Of a stretch of 64,000 nt of DNA, positions 29,066 through 38,660 are shown one piece after another. Where the stretch lies: assembly GCA_036251875.1 (NCBI GenBank), contig CP133960.1:248001-312000 (forward strand), written 5' to 3'. The position numbers and the translations under genes are program-made. Under the pieces are notes generated by a model. That model was not told the DNA's origin. It did no database searches and was given only the letters and a program-made list of their open reading frames with translations. The stretch is from Orbaceae bacterium lpD02. Its GTDB lineage: Bacteria; Pseudomonadota; Gammaproteobacteria; Enterobacterales; Orbaceae. The stretch's first letter is position 1. Each line of letters begins with the position of its first letter.

Positions 29066-29932
29066 ATGATCCGCAGTATGACTGCTTATGCAAGAAAAGA
29101 GCTCAATGGAAGTTGGGGGCATGCCGCTTGGGAACTACGTTCTGTCAATCAGCGCTATCTAGAAACATATATTCGCTTGCCTGAACAGTTACGCTCACTA
29201 GAGCCGATTATTCGTGAAAAACTTAGACGTCGTTTAACTCGAGGGAAGGTCGAATGTAATTTGCGCTTTGAACTTGATTTAGCCAATCAGCATCAAGAAT
29301 TGTGCCTGAATAAAGATCTTGCTAAGCAGTTGATACAAGCCGCTAATTGGATTCGTGATGAAGCGTCATCAGGTGATGTCAATGTGGTTGATGTATTACG
29401 CTGGCCTGGGGTTATGTCAGCTAAAGAACAAGATCTTGACGCTATTTCGCACGAGATCTTAGCGTTACTTGAAACAGCCATTGATGATTTTATTGATGTG
29501 CGTGAACGTGAAGGTAAAGCGCTTGAATCAATGATTATTAAACGTCTAGAAGGTATCACGCAAGAAGTGACCAATATTCGAGGTTGGATGCCTGAAATTT
29601 TACAATGGCAGAAAGATAAATTACACGCCAAATTAGCGGAAGCTAATGTTGAGCTTGAAGCAAATCGCTTAGAGCAAGAACTGATTTTATTAGCGCAGCG
29701 AATAGATGTTGCGGAAGAGTTGGACCGTCTATCGACCCACGTTAAAGAAACCTATGCTATTTTGAAAAAAAATGAAGCAGTTGGGCGCCGCCTAGACTTT
29801 ATGATGCAAGAATTTAATCGTGAATCCAATACGATTGCCTCTAAATCGATTAATGCCGATGTAACTGCATCAGCAATTGAACTTAAAGTACTGATCGAAC
29901 AAATGCGTGAGCAAATCCAAAATATTGAGTAG
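29066..29932 (+). CDS. yicC: YicC-family endoribonuclease
   Basis: The 288-residue protein aligns throughout with E. coli YicC (287): MIRSMTAYARKEL start, WELRSVNQRYLE, and the C-terminal GRRLDFMMQEFNRESNTIASKS block with conserved acidic and Asn residues. YicC proteins act as endoribonucleases in small-RNA turnover. The divergent rph neighbour is conserved synteny. A terminator follows. Confidence 0.93.
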   Translation: MIRSMTAYARKELNGSWGHAAWELRSVNQRYLETYIRLPEQLRSLEPIIREKLRRRLTRGKVECNLRFELDLANQHQELCLNKDLAKQLIQAANWIRDEASSGDVNVVDVLRWPGVMSAKEQDLDAISHEILALLETAIDDFIDVREREGKALESMIIKRLEGITQEVTNIRGWMPEILQWQKDKLHAKLAEANVELEANRLEQELILLAQRIDVAEELDRLSTHVKETYAILKKNEAVGRRLDFMMQEFNRESNTIASKSINADVTASAIELKVLIEQMREQIQNIE

Positions 29933-29960
29933 TATTCGAGCTTTTCTTAACTACTTTGAG

Positions 29961-29998
29961 CTAGAACAAGCCCTAACATAAAGGGCTTGCTAGTTTTG
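29961..29998 (+). terminator. Intrinsic terminator after yicC
   Basis: CAAGCCCT / AGGGCTTG stem (29967-29974 and 29982-29989), extended by CTAG/CTAG arms, then TTTTGTT. Confidence 0.75.
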
Positions 29999-30184
29999 TT
30001 ACAATTATCATAATTCACTCATTAGGCGTAAATTCATGGTAATAAAACGATTGCTAGCAACTAGCGATATTGCTAATCTGTATGGTGGCAGAATCAGTAA
30101 ATAAATAACGTAAAATAAACTGTCGCTTTATCAGCAATATTATTTTAAGTAGTGCTATAAATTTAATATTAAAATGGAGTTTTT

Positions 30185-31426
30185 ATGCCTACGATGTTAG
30201 ATATGCCGCAGATGCTGGCATTTGTCTTAATCCTCTTTATTTTGTACCTTGGTGATGTTATTTCAACCTATACCAAAGCTTGGATCCCTTCAGTTTTTAT
30301 CTGTGCGGTACTTTTTCTAGCTGGGTATTGGACATTTTTCCCCAAAGATATTGTTGCCAGAGCCGGTATTTCAGCCTCGGTTGCGGTTATGTTGATGTAC
30401 CTGTTAATTACCAATATGGGGACCTTATTATCTTTACGTGATTTGAAAAAACAGTGGAAGACGATTTTAGTCTCTTTGTCTGGCATTGTCGGTATTATTG
30501 TTTTTTGTACGATTATTGGTATGCTCTGTTTTGATCGTAATACCGTCATTGTTGCCATCCCCCCGTTAGTCGGTGGCATTGTTTCGGCAATAATAATGTC
30601 TGGTGGCGCTAAAGCGGCTGGTTTGCTCGATTTATCCGTATTTGCCATTGTGATTTACGTGATGCAAGGATTTGTTGGATATCCACTAACCGCGATTATG
30701 CTAAAGCGCGAAGGCTTACGTGTATTAAAAAAACATCGAGCAGGTGAATGGGAAAATAATAATGATACTACGACAACCAATCATAAACTCGATGTTGTTA
30801 GCACGGTTGATGAATACCCTATGCCACGATTATTTAACAAAATTCCAAGTAGTTATAATAGTAGCTATTTTCAATTTTTACGCTTGGCATTTGTTGGTTA
30901 TTTAGCCTATCTATCTTCCGTACTCTTAGCGCCGCTCATTGCCATTAGTCCTTTTGTTTTATGTCTATTATTTGGTGTAATTGCTTCATCTATTGGTTTT
31001 TTAGAACGCCATCCGCTAAAAAAAGCAAATGGATTCGGTTTTGCCGTTATGGCATTAATGTTGTTTATTTTTGATACCCTTAATCATGCAACGCCACAAA
31101 TGCTCTTGAATTTACTGATGCCATTAATCGTTTTAATCCTTGCTGCCGTTGTTGGAATGTTGGTTTTTGCCGCAATTATAGGCAAAGTATTGAAGGTTAG
31201 CACTGAGATGGGGTTTGCGATTGCTCTAACGGCTTTATATGGTTTTCCTGCTGATTACATTATTACTAATGAAGTTATCAATAATCTAACTACCGATGCC
31301 AAAGAAAGGCAAATTCTTAATAGCCATATGTTAGCACCAATGCTCATTGGCGGCTTTATTTCAGTTACGATTGTGTCGGTTGTACTCGCGGGTATTATGG
31401 TGGGAATGATAACGCCTATAAATTAA
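30185..31426 (+). CDS. DUF3100-type multi-pass membrane protein (putative transporter)
   Basis: The 413-residue, very hydrophobic protein has about 10-11 TM segments in two halves. The halves are split by a hydrophilic loop near residues 190-225 (EWENNNDTTTTNHKLD). A Gly/Ser-rich PPLVGGIVSAIIMSGGAKAAG stretch (about 124-144) looks like a discontinuous transport helix. I recognise the general DUF3100 family, which is often encoded beside M20 hydrolases. The next gene, 34 bp on, is exactly that. A role in taking up the hydrolase substrate is inferred. Confidence 0.6.
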   Translation: MPTMLDMPQMLAFVLILFILYLGDVISTYTKAWIPSVFICAVLFLAGYWTFFPKDIVARAGISASVAVMLMYLLITNMGTLLSLRDLKKQWKTILVSLSGIVGIIVFCTIIGMLCFDRNTVIVAIPPLVGGIVSAIIMSGGAKAAGLLDLSVFAIVIYVMQGFVGYPLTAIMLKREGLRVLKKHRAGEWENNNDTTTTNHKLDVVSTVDEYPMPRLFNKIPSSYNSSYFQFLRLAFVGYLAYLSSVLLAPLIAISPFVLCLLFGVIASSIGFLERHPLKKANGFGFAVMALMLFIFDTLNHATPQMLLNLLMPLIVLILAAVVGMLVFAAIIGKVLKVSTEMGFAIALTALYGFPADYIITNEVINNLTTDAKERQILNSHMLAPMLIGGFISVTIVSVVLAGIMVGMITPIN

Positions 31427-31460
31427 TAGTAAGCAGATTAAACGAATTAGAGGAAGAGTT

Positions 31461-32645
31461 ATGATTAACAGTAAAATAGCTACATTAGTGGCTCATTATA
31501 ATCAGGAGATGATTGCCTTTCGACGTGATCTACATCGTCATCCTGAATTACCATTTGAGGAAGTTCGTACCACTAATCGTATTGCGCAGGAGTTAGATAA
31601 ACTGGGTATTACCTACAGACGAACAGAGCCAACGGGAATTATTGCCGATATACAAGGTGGCAAAGCAGGTAAGACTATTTTGTTACGCGCTGATATCGAT
31701 GCATTGCCGATACAAGAAATAAACCAAACTATCGATTATAAATCGACTATCGACGGTAAAATGCATGCCTGCGGTCATGATTCGCATACGGCAATGTTAC
31801 TTACCGCAGCTAAAGTACTTAATGACATAAAGCACCAGCTGCCAGGCAATGTTCGATTAGTTTTTCAACCTGCAGAAGAGATCGCTCAAGGCGCAAAAGC
31901 GATGATAAAGCAGGGCGTATTGGCGGGTGTTGATAATGTGTTTGGGATGCATATTTGGTCGCAAACCCCGATTAATAAAATATCGTGCATTGTTGGTCCT
32001 TGCTTTGCTTCTGCGGATCTATTAACGGTTAGATTTAAAGGTAAAGGAGGGCATGGCTCGATGCCACATGATACGGTTGATGCAGTTATGGTGGCGTCGG
32101 CATTTGTCATGAATGTGCAAGCAATCGTTTCTCGTGAAGTAGATCCATTAGAATCAGCGGTTGTTACCATTGGGCGAATGGAAGTGGGAACGCGTTTTAA
32201 TGTGATTGCTGAAAATGCCATATTAGAAGGGACAGTGCGCTGTTTTAATCTTGCAGAACGAGAAAAAATAATAGCTGCCATAAAACGTTATGCTGACCAC
32301 GTTGCGGCAATGTACCGAGCGACTGCCGAAGTCGACTATGTATATGGTACGTTGCCCGTTATTAATGAGCAACGCAGTGCACTATTGGCTCAATCAATTA
32401 TTACTCAAGCTTTTGGCGAGTCTTATTTATATAACGAGCGACCAACAACGGGAGGTGAAGATTTTAGTTATTATACTGAAAATATTCCCGGTGCTTTTGC
32501 GCTATTAGGCAGTGGTAATCCGACCAAAGATACGCAGTGGGCGCATCATCATGGTTGTTTTAACATCGATGAAGAGGCGATGACAAAAGGGGCAGAGCTA
32601 TATGCGCAGTATGCTTGGGCTTATTTAAATCAAGATCAATTTTAA
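31461..32645 (+). CDS. M20-family amidohydrolase (N-acyl amino acid/indole-conjugate hydrolase type)
   Basis: The 394-residue metal-dependent hydrolase has the metal-binding motif GKMHACGHDSHTAMLL near residue 96, catalytic Glu in VFQPAEEIAQGA near 137, and a late His in HHHGCFNIDE. The dimerisation domain (KGKGGHGSMPH, about 195) is intact. There is no signal peptide, so it is cytoplasmic. The family removes acyl or amidino groups from conjugated amino acids (hippurate, indole-acetyl amino acids and the like). Pairing with the upstream membrane protein suggests an import-and-hydrolyse unit; the substrate is not deducible. Confidence 0.85.
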   Translation: MINSKIATLVAHYNQEMIAFRRDLHRHPELPFEEVRTTNRIAQELDKLGITYRRTEPTGIIADIQGGKAGKTILLRADIDALPIQEINQTIDYKSTIDGKMHACGHDSHTAMLLTAAKVLNDIKHQLPGNVRLVFQPAEEIAQGAKAMIKQGVLAGVDNVFGMHIWSQTPINKISCIVGPCFASADLLTVRFKGKGGHGSMPHDTVDAVMVASAFVMNVQAIVSREVDPLESAVVTIGRMEVGTRFNVIAENAILEGTVRCFNLAEREKIIAAIKRYADHVAAMYRATAEVDYVYGTLPVINEQRSALLAQSIITQAFGESYLYNERPTTGGEDFSYYTENIPGAFALLGSGNPTKDTQWAHHHGCFNIDEEAMTKGAELYAQYAWAYLNQDQF

Positions 32646-32692
32646 ATTATAGCAACAAGCCAGATATTCACTGAGTATGTGGCTTAATTTAT

Positions 32693-33487
32693 TTAAAAAT
32701 ACTGCAATAAAATTAAACTAAATCCCATTATTGTCATACCACAAAGAATACCGACACTCGGGTTACGCTTAGGATCAACTTCTTTAGCAAGAGGAATAAG
32801 CTCATCAATTGATAACGCGACCATGATCCCTGCAACGGCAGCCATAATGCTTGCCATCAACGTTTGACTAATATAATCACCAAGTGCGACATAAGTTAAA
32901 ACGCCACCAAGAATCTCAGCAAAGCCCGATATACTCGCCCAAAACAGAGCTTGCCATTTTGAACCGGTCGCAATATAAATTGGTGCGGCGACCGCTAATC
33001 CTTCGGGAATATTATGAATCGCTACCGCAATTGCGATGCCAATGCCTAGTTCGATATTGACACTTGCGGTGATAAAAGTAGCAATCCCTTCAGGAAAATT
33101 ATGTAGGCTGATCCCAAGTGTTAATAATATTGCCGTACGTTTTAGCTTATCTTTATATGAGGGTTTAATGTGCTTTATATCGACAAATCCCTTACCTTCA
33201 CCCGGAATGTCCTGTGGATGGTAATGGGGCAGCAAGCGATCGATGGCAAAATAGCCAAGCAATCCAATAATGAACATTAAGTAACATAAAATAGGCGAGA
33301 CAAAGGGAGTATTAAGCGCCGCGGGTAGCATTTCCATTAATGAGATCAACAGCATAATACCCGCTGCAAAGCCAAGGGAAAATCCTAATAGCCGAGCGGA
33401 AGGTTTTTTAGTTAACACTCCCAAAATAGCGCCGATAAATGTCGACGCACCAGCTAATATCGTTAGAATAAGTGGAGTGGATAGCAC
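32693..33487 (-). CDS. zupT: ZIP-family metal transporter ZupT
   Basis: The 264-residue inner-membrane protein has eight predicted TM helices. The ZIP metal-binding helices are visible: [15 protein letters not shown] (His-Asn-x-Pro-Glu-Gly) and [14 protein letters not shown]. The family imports zinc, iron and other divalent cations. It is the last gene of a minus-strand group with yggT 9 bp upstream, so co-transcription is likely. Confidence 0.92.
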   Translation of the reverse strand: MLSTPLILTILAGASTFIGAILGVLTKKPSARLLGFSLGFAAGIMLLISLMEMLPAALNTPFVSPILCYLMFIIGLLGYFAIDRLLPHYHPQDIPGEGKGFVDIKHIKPSYKDKLKRTAILLTLGISLHNFPEGIATFITASVNIELGIGIAIAVAIHNIPEGLAVAAPIYIATGSKWQALFWASISGFAEILGGVLTYVALGDYISQTLMASIMAAVAGIMVALSIDELIPLAKEVDPKRNPSVGILCGMTIMGFSLILLQYF

Positions 33488-33496
33488 AAAAATACC

Positions 33497-34066
33497 TTAT
33501 CGACTAAATGAAATGATTCCCCACCATGGACTAAACAGGTTCATACAAACCATATTTAATATAATCAAAATAAAGACAAAAATCATAAAGGAGAGATCGA
33601 TATTACCAATCGGAGGCACAACGCGCCGTATTGGTGCGATAAGTGGTTCCGTGAGCTGATATAAGACCTCTTCAAGTATTGATTTTCCTTTGCTGATCCA
33701 GCTTAAAATCGCTCTTACTAGCAACATCCAGAAAACTAAATTACCCAACGAATATAAGATGACATAGAATCCACAGATCAAATATTGTAGGTTAAAATTA
33801 GGCGCATTAGTATTATACATTTTAATAATAGCAATAAACTTAATCACAGCGAGGATGTAGAGCACTAATAGCGTAGCCGTATCTATTTTTCCAATTGACG
33901 GAATTATTTTGCGCAGAGGACCAATTACGGGCTGGGTGATTTTAATTATAAATTGGGTGCATGGATTATAGTAATTGACGCGCGTATACTGCATCCAGAC
34001 TCGTAAAATAACGAGATAAACACAAAGCGTTAATAGCATATTAATAAGGTAAAATAGTGGTGACAT
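33497..34066 (-). CDS. yggT: YggT-family membrane protein
   Basis: The 189-residue protein is two tandem YggT repeats, each with two TM helices and a P-(L/I)-R-(K/R) signature: VIGPLRKIIPSIGKIDTATL in the first half and LIAPIRRVVPPIGNIDLSF in the second. E. coli YggT is 188 residues. The frame could start upstream at 34195 inside yggS, but the ATG at 34066 with AAGGAG upstream matches the family. The role is not firmly known. Confidence 0.9.
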   Translation of the reverse strand: MSPLFYLINMLLTLCVYLVILRVWMQYTRVNYYNPCTQFIIKITQPVIGPLRKIIPSIGKIDTATLLVLYILAVIKFIAIIKMYNTNAPNFNLQYLICGFYVILYSLGNLVFWMLLVRAILSWISKGKSILEEVLYQLTEPLIAPIRRVVPPIGNIDLSFMIFVFILIILNMVCMNLFSPWWGIISFSR

Positions 34067-34121
34067 CAAAAACTCCTTTATATTTATTTTTAGCAATATA
34101 GCATAAAAGGGATTGGGTGTG

Positions 34122-34805
34122 TTACCTCTTGCCAAATATTGCAGAGCCAATTCTAACCATATTACTGCCCGCAATAATCGCCGATACCATGTCATCGCTC
34201 ATACCCATTGATAGGGTATCGAGTTTAATATGCTGCTGTAAGTTATCATAAAGTTTAAACATTTCATCAAATGCGATACGTTGTAGGTTAGGATCTGTTT
34301 CGGCTTTAGGGATAGCCATTAACCCCCTAAGCGTTAAGTTAGGCAGTTTTATTATTTCTAGCGCTAACGGTAAGAGTTCATCGGGTGTAACGCCAGATTT
34401 TGTTTGCTCATTACTGATATTAACTTGAATGAGGATATTTAAAGGTAGCAATGTATTGGGTCTTTGCTCACTCAGCCGTTTAGCAATTTTTAATCGGTCA
34501 ACAGTTTGTACCCAATCGAAATGTTCAGCAACAAGCTTAGTTTTATTTGATTGCAGTGGGCCAATAAAATGCCATTGCAGAGCAAGATTCATATTTAATT
34601 GCCGAAAATATTGTATTTTTTCAATACCTTCTTGCACATAGTTTTCACCAAAAGCAAGTTGCCCAGCCTGAATGGCTAGTTCAATGGCTGAACACGGTTT
34701 CATTTTGCTTACTGCAATAAGTTTAATTTTACTGGGATCACGATCGCACTTTCTTGCAATATGCATAATCTCATTATGTATACATTGTAAATTATCTTTA
34801 ATCAT
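34122..34805 (-). CDS. yggS: PLP homeostasis protein (YggS/PROSC family)
   Basis: The 227-residue single-domain PLP-binding protein has the PLP lysine in IKLIAVSKMKP (Lys33) and the phosphate-binding C-terminal MVRIGSAIFGKR. It also has FGENYVQEG, WHFIGPLQSNK and LSMGMSDDM. The family buffers pyridoxal phosphate and affects amino-acid balance; it has no known catalytic activity. It leads the yggS-yggT-zupT group and is divergent, by 24 bp, from the pilT-like gene, as in enterics. Confidence 0.94.
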   Translation of the reverse strand: MIKDNLQCIHNEIMHIARKCDRDPSKIKLIAVSKMKPCSAIELAIQAGQLAFGENYVQEGIEKIQYFRQLNMNLALQWHFIGPLQSNKTKLVAEHFDWVQTVDRLKIAKRLSEQRPNTLLPLNILIQVNISNEQTKSGVTPDELLPLALEIIKLPNLTLRGLMAIPKAETDPNLQRIAFDEMFKLYDNLQQHIKLDTLSMGMSDDMVSAIIAGSNMVRIGSAIFGKR

Positions 34806-34829
34806 TATCGCTCACGTAAGGATTCATAT

Positions 34830-35783
34830 ATGGAAACTATTTTTGCATTAAGTGTAACTCAAAACGCCTCTGATTTGCATCTTTCTAGCGGCGAAAAAGT
34901 CATAATTAGGCAAAATGGTAAATTAATTAACTTAACCAATGACCGTTTATCGAGTCAGGAGCTAGAGAAAAAACTTTTTGCTATTTTGACATTAGAGCAA
35001 TTGCAGCAAATAGAGGAACATAAACAAGTTGATTTTGCCTACCATCATCAAAAATTGGGTCGATTCCGCGGTAATATTTTTTATCAAAAAAGAGGTATTT
35101 CAGCCTGTTTTAGAGTTATTCGTGATGAGATTTATACGCTTGATGAAATTAACGCACCAGAGATACTAAAAACATTAGTTATGAAAAAACAAGGGTTGAT
35201 TTTTATAACTGGTGCAACAGGGTGTGGTAAATCGACAACATTAGCGGCGATGTTAGAGTATGTTAATCGGCATCAATGCAAACATATTCTGACATTAGAA
35301 GATCCGATTGAATTTATTTACACGAACAAGTTAGCTTTGATTCAACAACGCGAAATTGGCACTCATTGTAACCGCTTTTATGATGGATTAATCTCAATGC
35401 TGCGACAAGATCCCGATATTATTATGCTTGGTGAATTAAGGGATAAAGAAACCGTAGCTGCCGCATTACAAGCTGCCGAAACTGGCCATTTAGTTTTAGC
35501 AACACTACACACTAATTCTGCGATACAAACACTTAATCGTATTATCGATTTATTTCCTGAACAATCAAAAAATTTCATCTGTTCACAACTAGCGAATTCT
35601 TTACAGGCTGTTATTTCCCAGCAATTAATTACCAACATTAAAGGAGAACGAAAAGCAATTTTTGAAGTCTTAGTTAATACTCCGGCAGTAAGTAATTTAA
35701 TTCTTCAGGGTAAAACAAAACAACTGGTCTCTTTAATGCAAACTGGTTCACAGCATGGGATGAGCTTGATGGATGGAGAGTAA
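34830..35783 (+). CDS. PilT-like twitching ATPase (YggR type)
   Basis: The 317-residue GspE/PilT-family ATPase has Walker A GATGCGKSTT near residue 131, an Asp box with LTLEDPIEF, Walker B IMLGELRDKETV, and a His box with GHLVLATLHTNSA. PilT powers type IV pilus retraction. This one is in the yggR position beside yggS-yggT and is shorter than classical PilT (about 345). No pilin genes are in the window, so whether it serves pili is uncertain. Confidence 0.87.
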   Translation: METIFALSVTQNASDLHLSSGEKVIIRQNGKLINLTNDRLSSQELEKKLFAILTLEQLQQIEEHKQVDFAYHHQKLGRFRGNIFYQKRGISACFRVIRDEIYTLDEINAPEILKTLVMKKQGLIFITGATGCGKSTTLAAMLEYVNRHQCKHILTLEDPIEFIYTNKLALIQQREIGTHCNRFYDGLISMLRQDPDIIMLGELRDKETVAAALQAAETGHLVLATLHTNSAIQTLNRIIDLFPEQSKNFICSQLANSLQAVISQQLITNIKGERKAIFEVLVNTPAVSNLILQGKTKQLVSLMQTGSQHGMSLMDGE

Positions 35784-35806
35784 AAAGGCACTAAATAGCG
35801 CCTTTT
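35783..35806. terminator. Bidirectional terminator after the pilT-like gene
   Basis: AAAAGGCACT / AGCGCCTTTT form a 10-bp stem with one mismatch and an AAAT loop between convergent genes. A/T runs on both sides suit both directions. Confidence 0.75.
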
Positions 35807-35819
35807 ATTACAACTCAGC

Positions 35820-36251
35820 TTAGAATATAGCGGTAATTAGTAACAAAACACCTAATACAATAGAAGCGGTACCAAATATACTTTGTAGTGGTAATAATTT
35901 GGCAATTAGATTCTGACCTTTTTCCTCTGACTTAGGGTTTTTTGATAAAATATACTTATTAATCAAATTAAAACCGAGAATAAAGCCTAGAATGATCATA
36001 ATTAAGGCAATAGCAACAAGCAAAATCCAGGTGCCACTAGCATTAAAAGTAAAATAAAAGTTTGCATTAATAAGTAGACCAATAAGATCCCATATACCTA
36101 AAACTAAGATGACTACACCAAGCCAGCCTTGATAAGGCGCTATTTTACCTAATAACTCTTGAGAACTAGGTCGTTTAGATAAAATTAAAGTAGGAATAGT
36201 CAATACTCCCGATATAATAAGAATTAATGAATACACAATATACGTTGCCAT
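35820..36251 (-). CDS. Small four-TM membrane protein, unrecognised
   Basis: The 143-residue protein has four hydrophobic segments (about residues 5-25, 42-63, 72-95 and 118-141). Segments 1 and 4 are followed or preceded by similar sequence (SSQELLGKIAPYQGWLGVVILVLG versus GQNLIAKLLPLQSIFGTASIVLG), so it looks like two related two-helix halves. I do not assign a family. It is convergent with the pilT-like gene and 130 bp upstream of the cysK end. Confidence 0.65.
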   Translation of the reverse strand: MATYIVYSLILIISGVLTIPTLILSKRPSSQELLGKIAPYQGWLGVVILVLGIWDLIGLLINANFYFTFNASGTWILLVAIALIMIILGFILGFNLINKYILSKNPKSEEKGQNLIAKLLPLQSIFGTASIVLGVLLLITAIF

Positions 36252-36384
36252 GATTTTACCCTTTATTGTTAACTCGTTTTCAATTATTACCTTGTTTTCA
36301 ACTGCTTGCGAATTATCTGGTTTTTCCGCTTTGAAATCAAGAAATTTTTATATAATCTAGCAAGTTATACAAGGTGATAAGCCA

Positions 36385-37350
36385 TTATTCCAGCTCTTTT
36401 TCAGTGAATAAACCGCTAAAAAGGTCGGTGCTCAAATAACGTTCACCTGACGATGGAAGAATAACAACAATCGTTTTATCTTTATTTTCTGGCAGATTAG
36501 CTAATTTATCTGCTGCAAATACGGCAGCACCTGACGATATTCCAGCTAGTATCCCCTCTTTGTCCATAATTTTACGTGCAGTATTAATCGCATCTTCATT
36601 TGATACCTTTTCGACTAAATCGATTAGGCTCAAATCAAGGTTATCAGGAATAAAACCTGCGCCTATGCCTTGAATTTTATGCGGTCCTGGTTGTATAGGT
36701 TCTCCAGCAAGGGCTTGACTAATAACCGGTGAGTTTAACGGTTCAATTGCGACGGCAGTAATGTTCTTGCCTTGAGTTTTTTTTAGATAACGAGTAACAC
36801 CGGTAAATGTGCCACCCGTGCCGACGCCCGCGATAAATATATCAACGTCCCCATCGGTATCTTGCCATATTTCTGGTCCTGTGGTTTTTTCATGAATTTC
36901 AGGGTTTGACGGATTGCTAAATTGCTGCAGCATTAAATTATGTTTAGGATCACTAGCAACGATCTCTTCTGCTTTTGCGATAGCGCCCTTCATTCCTTTT
37001 GCTGCCTCAGTGAGAATAAGGTTAGCACCAAGTACTTTTAATAATTTACGTCGTTCAATACTCATACTTTCAGGCATGGTTAACGTTAATTTATAACCTC
37101 TCGCAGCTGCCACTGCAGCGAGCGCAATACCCGTATTACCACTAGTTGGTTCAATTAGCTCAACACTGGGCGTTAATTGACCTCGTTTTTCTGCATCCCA
37201 AATCATGTTCGAAGCAATACGGCATTTGACGCTAAAACTTGGGTTGCGTGATTCCACTTTGGCAAGAATATTACCTTGACCAAAGTGTTTTAATCGTACA
37301 AGAGGTGTATGGCCGATAGTTTGAGAGTTATCATCAAATATTCTACTCAT
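36385..37350 (-). CDS. cysK: Cysteine synthase A (O-acetylserine sulfhydrylase)
   Basis: The 321-residue PLP enzyme makes cysteine from O-acetylserine and sulfide. PLP Lys42 is in [10 protein letters not shown]. The substrate loop [12 protein letters not shown] and phosphate loop [10 protein letters not shown] are present. The C-terminal [14 protein letters not shown] is CysK-specific relative to CysM. Start chosen at the ATG at 37350 ([18 protein letters not shown]), matching E. coli; the frame extends two codons to a TTG. Confidence 0.96.
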   Translation of the reverse strand: MSRIFDDNSQTIGHTPLVRLKHFGQGNILAKVESRNPSFSVKCRIASNMIWDAEKRGQLTPSVELIEPTSGNTGIALAAVAAARGYKLTLTMPESMSIERRKLLKVLGANLILTEAAKGMKGAIAKAEEIVASDPKHNLMLQQFSNPSNPEIHEKTTGPEIWQDTDGDVDIFIAGVGTGGTFTGVTRYLKKTQGKNITAVAIEPLNSPVISQALAGEPIQPGPHKIQGIGAGFIPDNLDLSLIDLVEKVSNEDAINTARKIMDKEGILAGISSGAAVFAADKLANLPENKDKTIVVILPSSGERYLSTDLFSGLFTEKELE

Positions 37351-37546
37351 TAGCAAATCCCCGTTAAAATAAAGTGTCGCGTTGGTTTAAAAACAACTAA
37401 AGTTATAATCAAAATTATAGATCTTTAACAATAAGAGTGTACTAATAATTTGTTATAACGATATATTTATTTGAAATAAGCGATAAATAGAAATAATAAT
37501 AACTATTATCCATTAGTTAGTTGCAAATACCGCTAATATTTAAAGA

Positions 37547-38629
37547 TTAGTAATGAAGCTGCTGCTCGGTTAAACCTTGAAATAAAAAAGGTTTACTTAC
37601 TTGATAAGCATCGGTTGCATCACCAGAAAATATATTACGTTGTTCTCTGCCTAGTTTAAGCTCTTTTACTTGCCCTGTCTCTGCGGAAAAATCAATTTTA
37701 CTTAAGTCAGTCCAAAAAATATTTGGCGTTAATGCTGATTCAAAAAAATAGAGTTGATGTTTATGGTCATACAGCGTTCGCCAGCGAGTTGATGATATTT
37801 CAGGTGAGTCTTCAGTTGTTAGACCGTAGGGCACGGAAACATTTCTGATAACACTAAAGACGCTAGCCACCGCAGTTCTTGCATCCATTTTTTGCGGAAT
37901 ATTATTAATATAAAAAGAGGCTCTTGCAAAGCGATCCGCGGCTCGATTGGTTCCTGGTAGGAATGACAATCCACCGATCTCCTGCCAATACTCTTCCATC
38001 GCTAGCTGTTTATCGTAAGTCGGTGAATTAGTCATCACTTGATAATCACGACTATGATGAATAACTTGCTTTCCATCAATGTATTCAATTATTGCGCTAT
38101 CACCAGTGCTATCAGATAAAGATAGATGCAGCGTAGCAAGTCTATTTTGTCCCGGTACATTATCAGTCACGACGGCTAGAGGGTGAAGTGTTATATGGGC
38201 TACAGCTTCCGCAACTGACGCAAAATTATCTAGCATATATTGTGCCCAAATTGAGACAGACAGACCATTATTACCTACCAGCTCGGTTGGATATTGTGAC
38301 TCAGCTAGCCAGAGTAAATTAGCAACTAAGCCTTTTTCGTTAACACCATCAGTAGTTGAAACATCATAGCCTGATGCAATCACACTGCCGTATTTTGCGG
38401 TCCAAGTTAATGAATGCTTGGCAACGACGCCATCACGCACCATGCCTCGAGGAAAAATCCATAAATTAGTCGCAATTTCATCTTTCCAGTCCATCGATCT
38501 CGCGGTAATAATTTGTTGTTCATCGCCTAAATAGACGATTCGAGTGCAAGCGTCACTTAATGCAGTAAAGCCAATTAGCGATGCAATAAGTGCGTATTTT
38601 AATGGTTGTTTAGATTTGATGAATTTCAT
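37547..38629 (-). CDS. Exported choloylglycine-hydrolase-family amidase (Ntn hydrolase)
   Basis: The 360-residue protein has a signal peptide whose predicted cleavage (after ALSDA, residue 27) exposes Cys28 (CTRIVYLG). Cys as the first residue is the N-terminal nucleophile of the choloylglycine hydrolase/penicillin V acylase family. ITARSMDWKDE (with the family Arg and Asp), an Asn-containing LVANLLWLAESQY region, and a late RWRTLYDHK Arg are consistent. The family hydrolyses linear amides such as conjugated bile salts, penicillin V or N-acyl homoserine lactones. The periplasmic location makes classical bile salt hydrolysis less certain. It is 31 bp downstream of emrB on the same strand. Confidence 0.85.
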   Translation of the reverse strand: MKFIKSKQPLKYALIASLIGFTALSDACTRIVYLGDEQQIITARSMDWKDEIATNLWIFPRGMVRDGVVAKHSLTWTAKYGSVIASGYDVSTTDGVNEKGLVANLLWLAESQYPTELVGNNGLSVSIWAQYMLDNFASVAEAVAHITLHPLAVVTDNVPGQNRLATLHLSLSDSTGDSAIIEYIDGKQVIHHSRDYQVMTNSPTYDKQLAMEEYWQEIGGLSFLPGTNRAADRFARASFYINNIPQKMDARTAVASVFSVIRNVSVPYGLTTEDSPEISSTRWRTLYDHKHQLYFFESALTPNIFWTDLSKIDFSAETGQVKELKLGREQRNIFSGDATDAYQVSKPFLFQGLTEQQLHY

Positions 38630-38660
38630 CTTTTCCCCTTAAGTGTTGTTATGTACAAAA

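Noticed and set aside
34067-34195. Upstream extension of yggT overlapping yggS
   Set aside because: The extra 43 residues are antisense-like sequence within the yggS end. The ATG at 34066 matches the family length.
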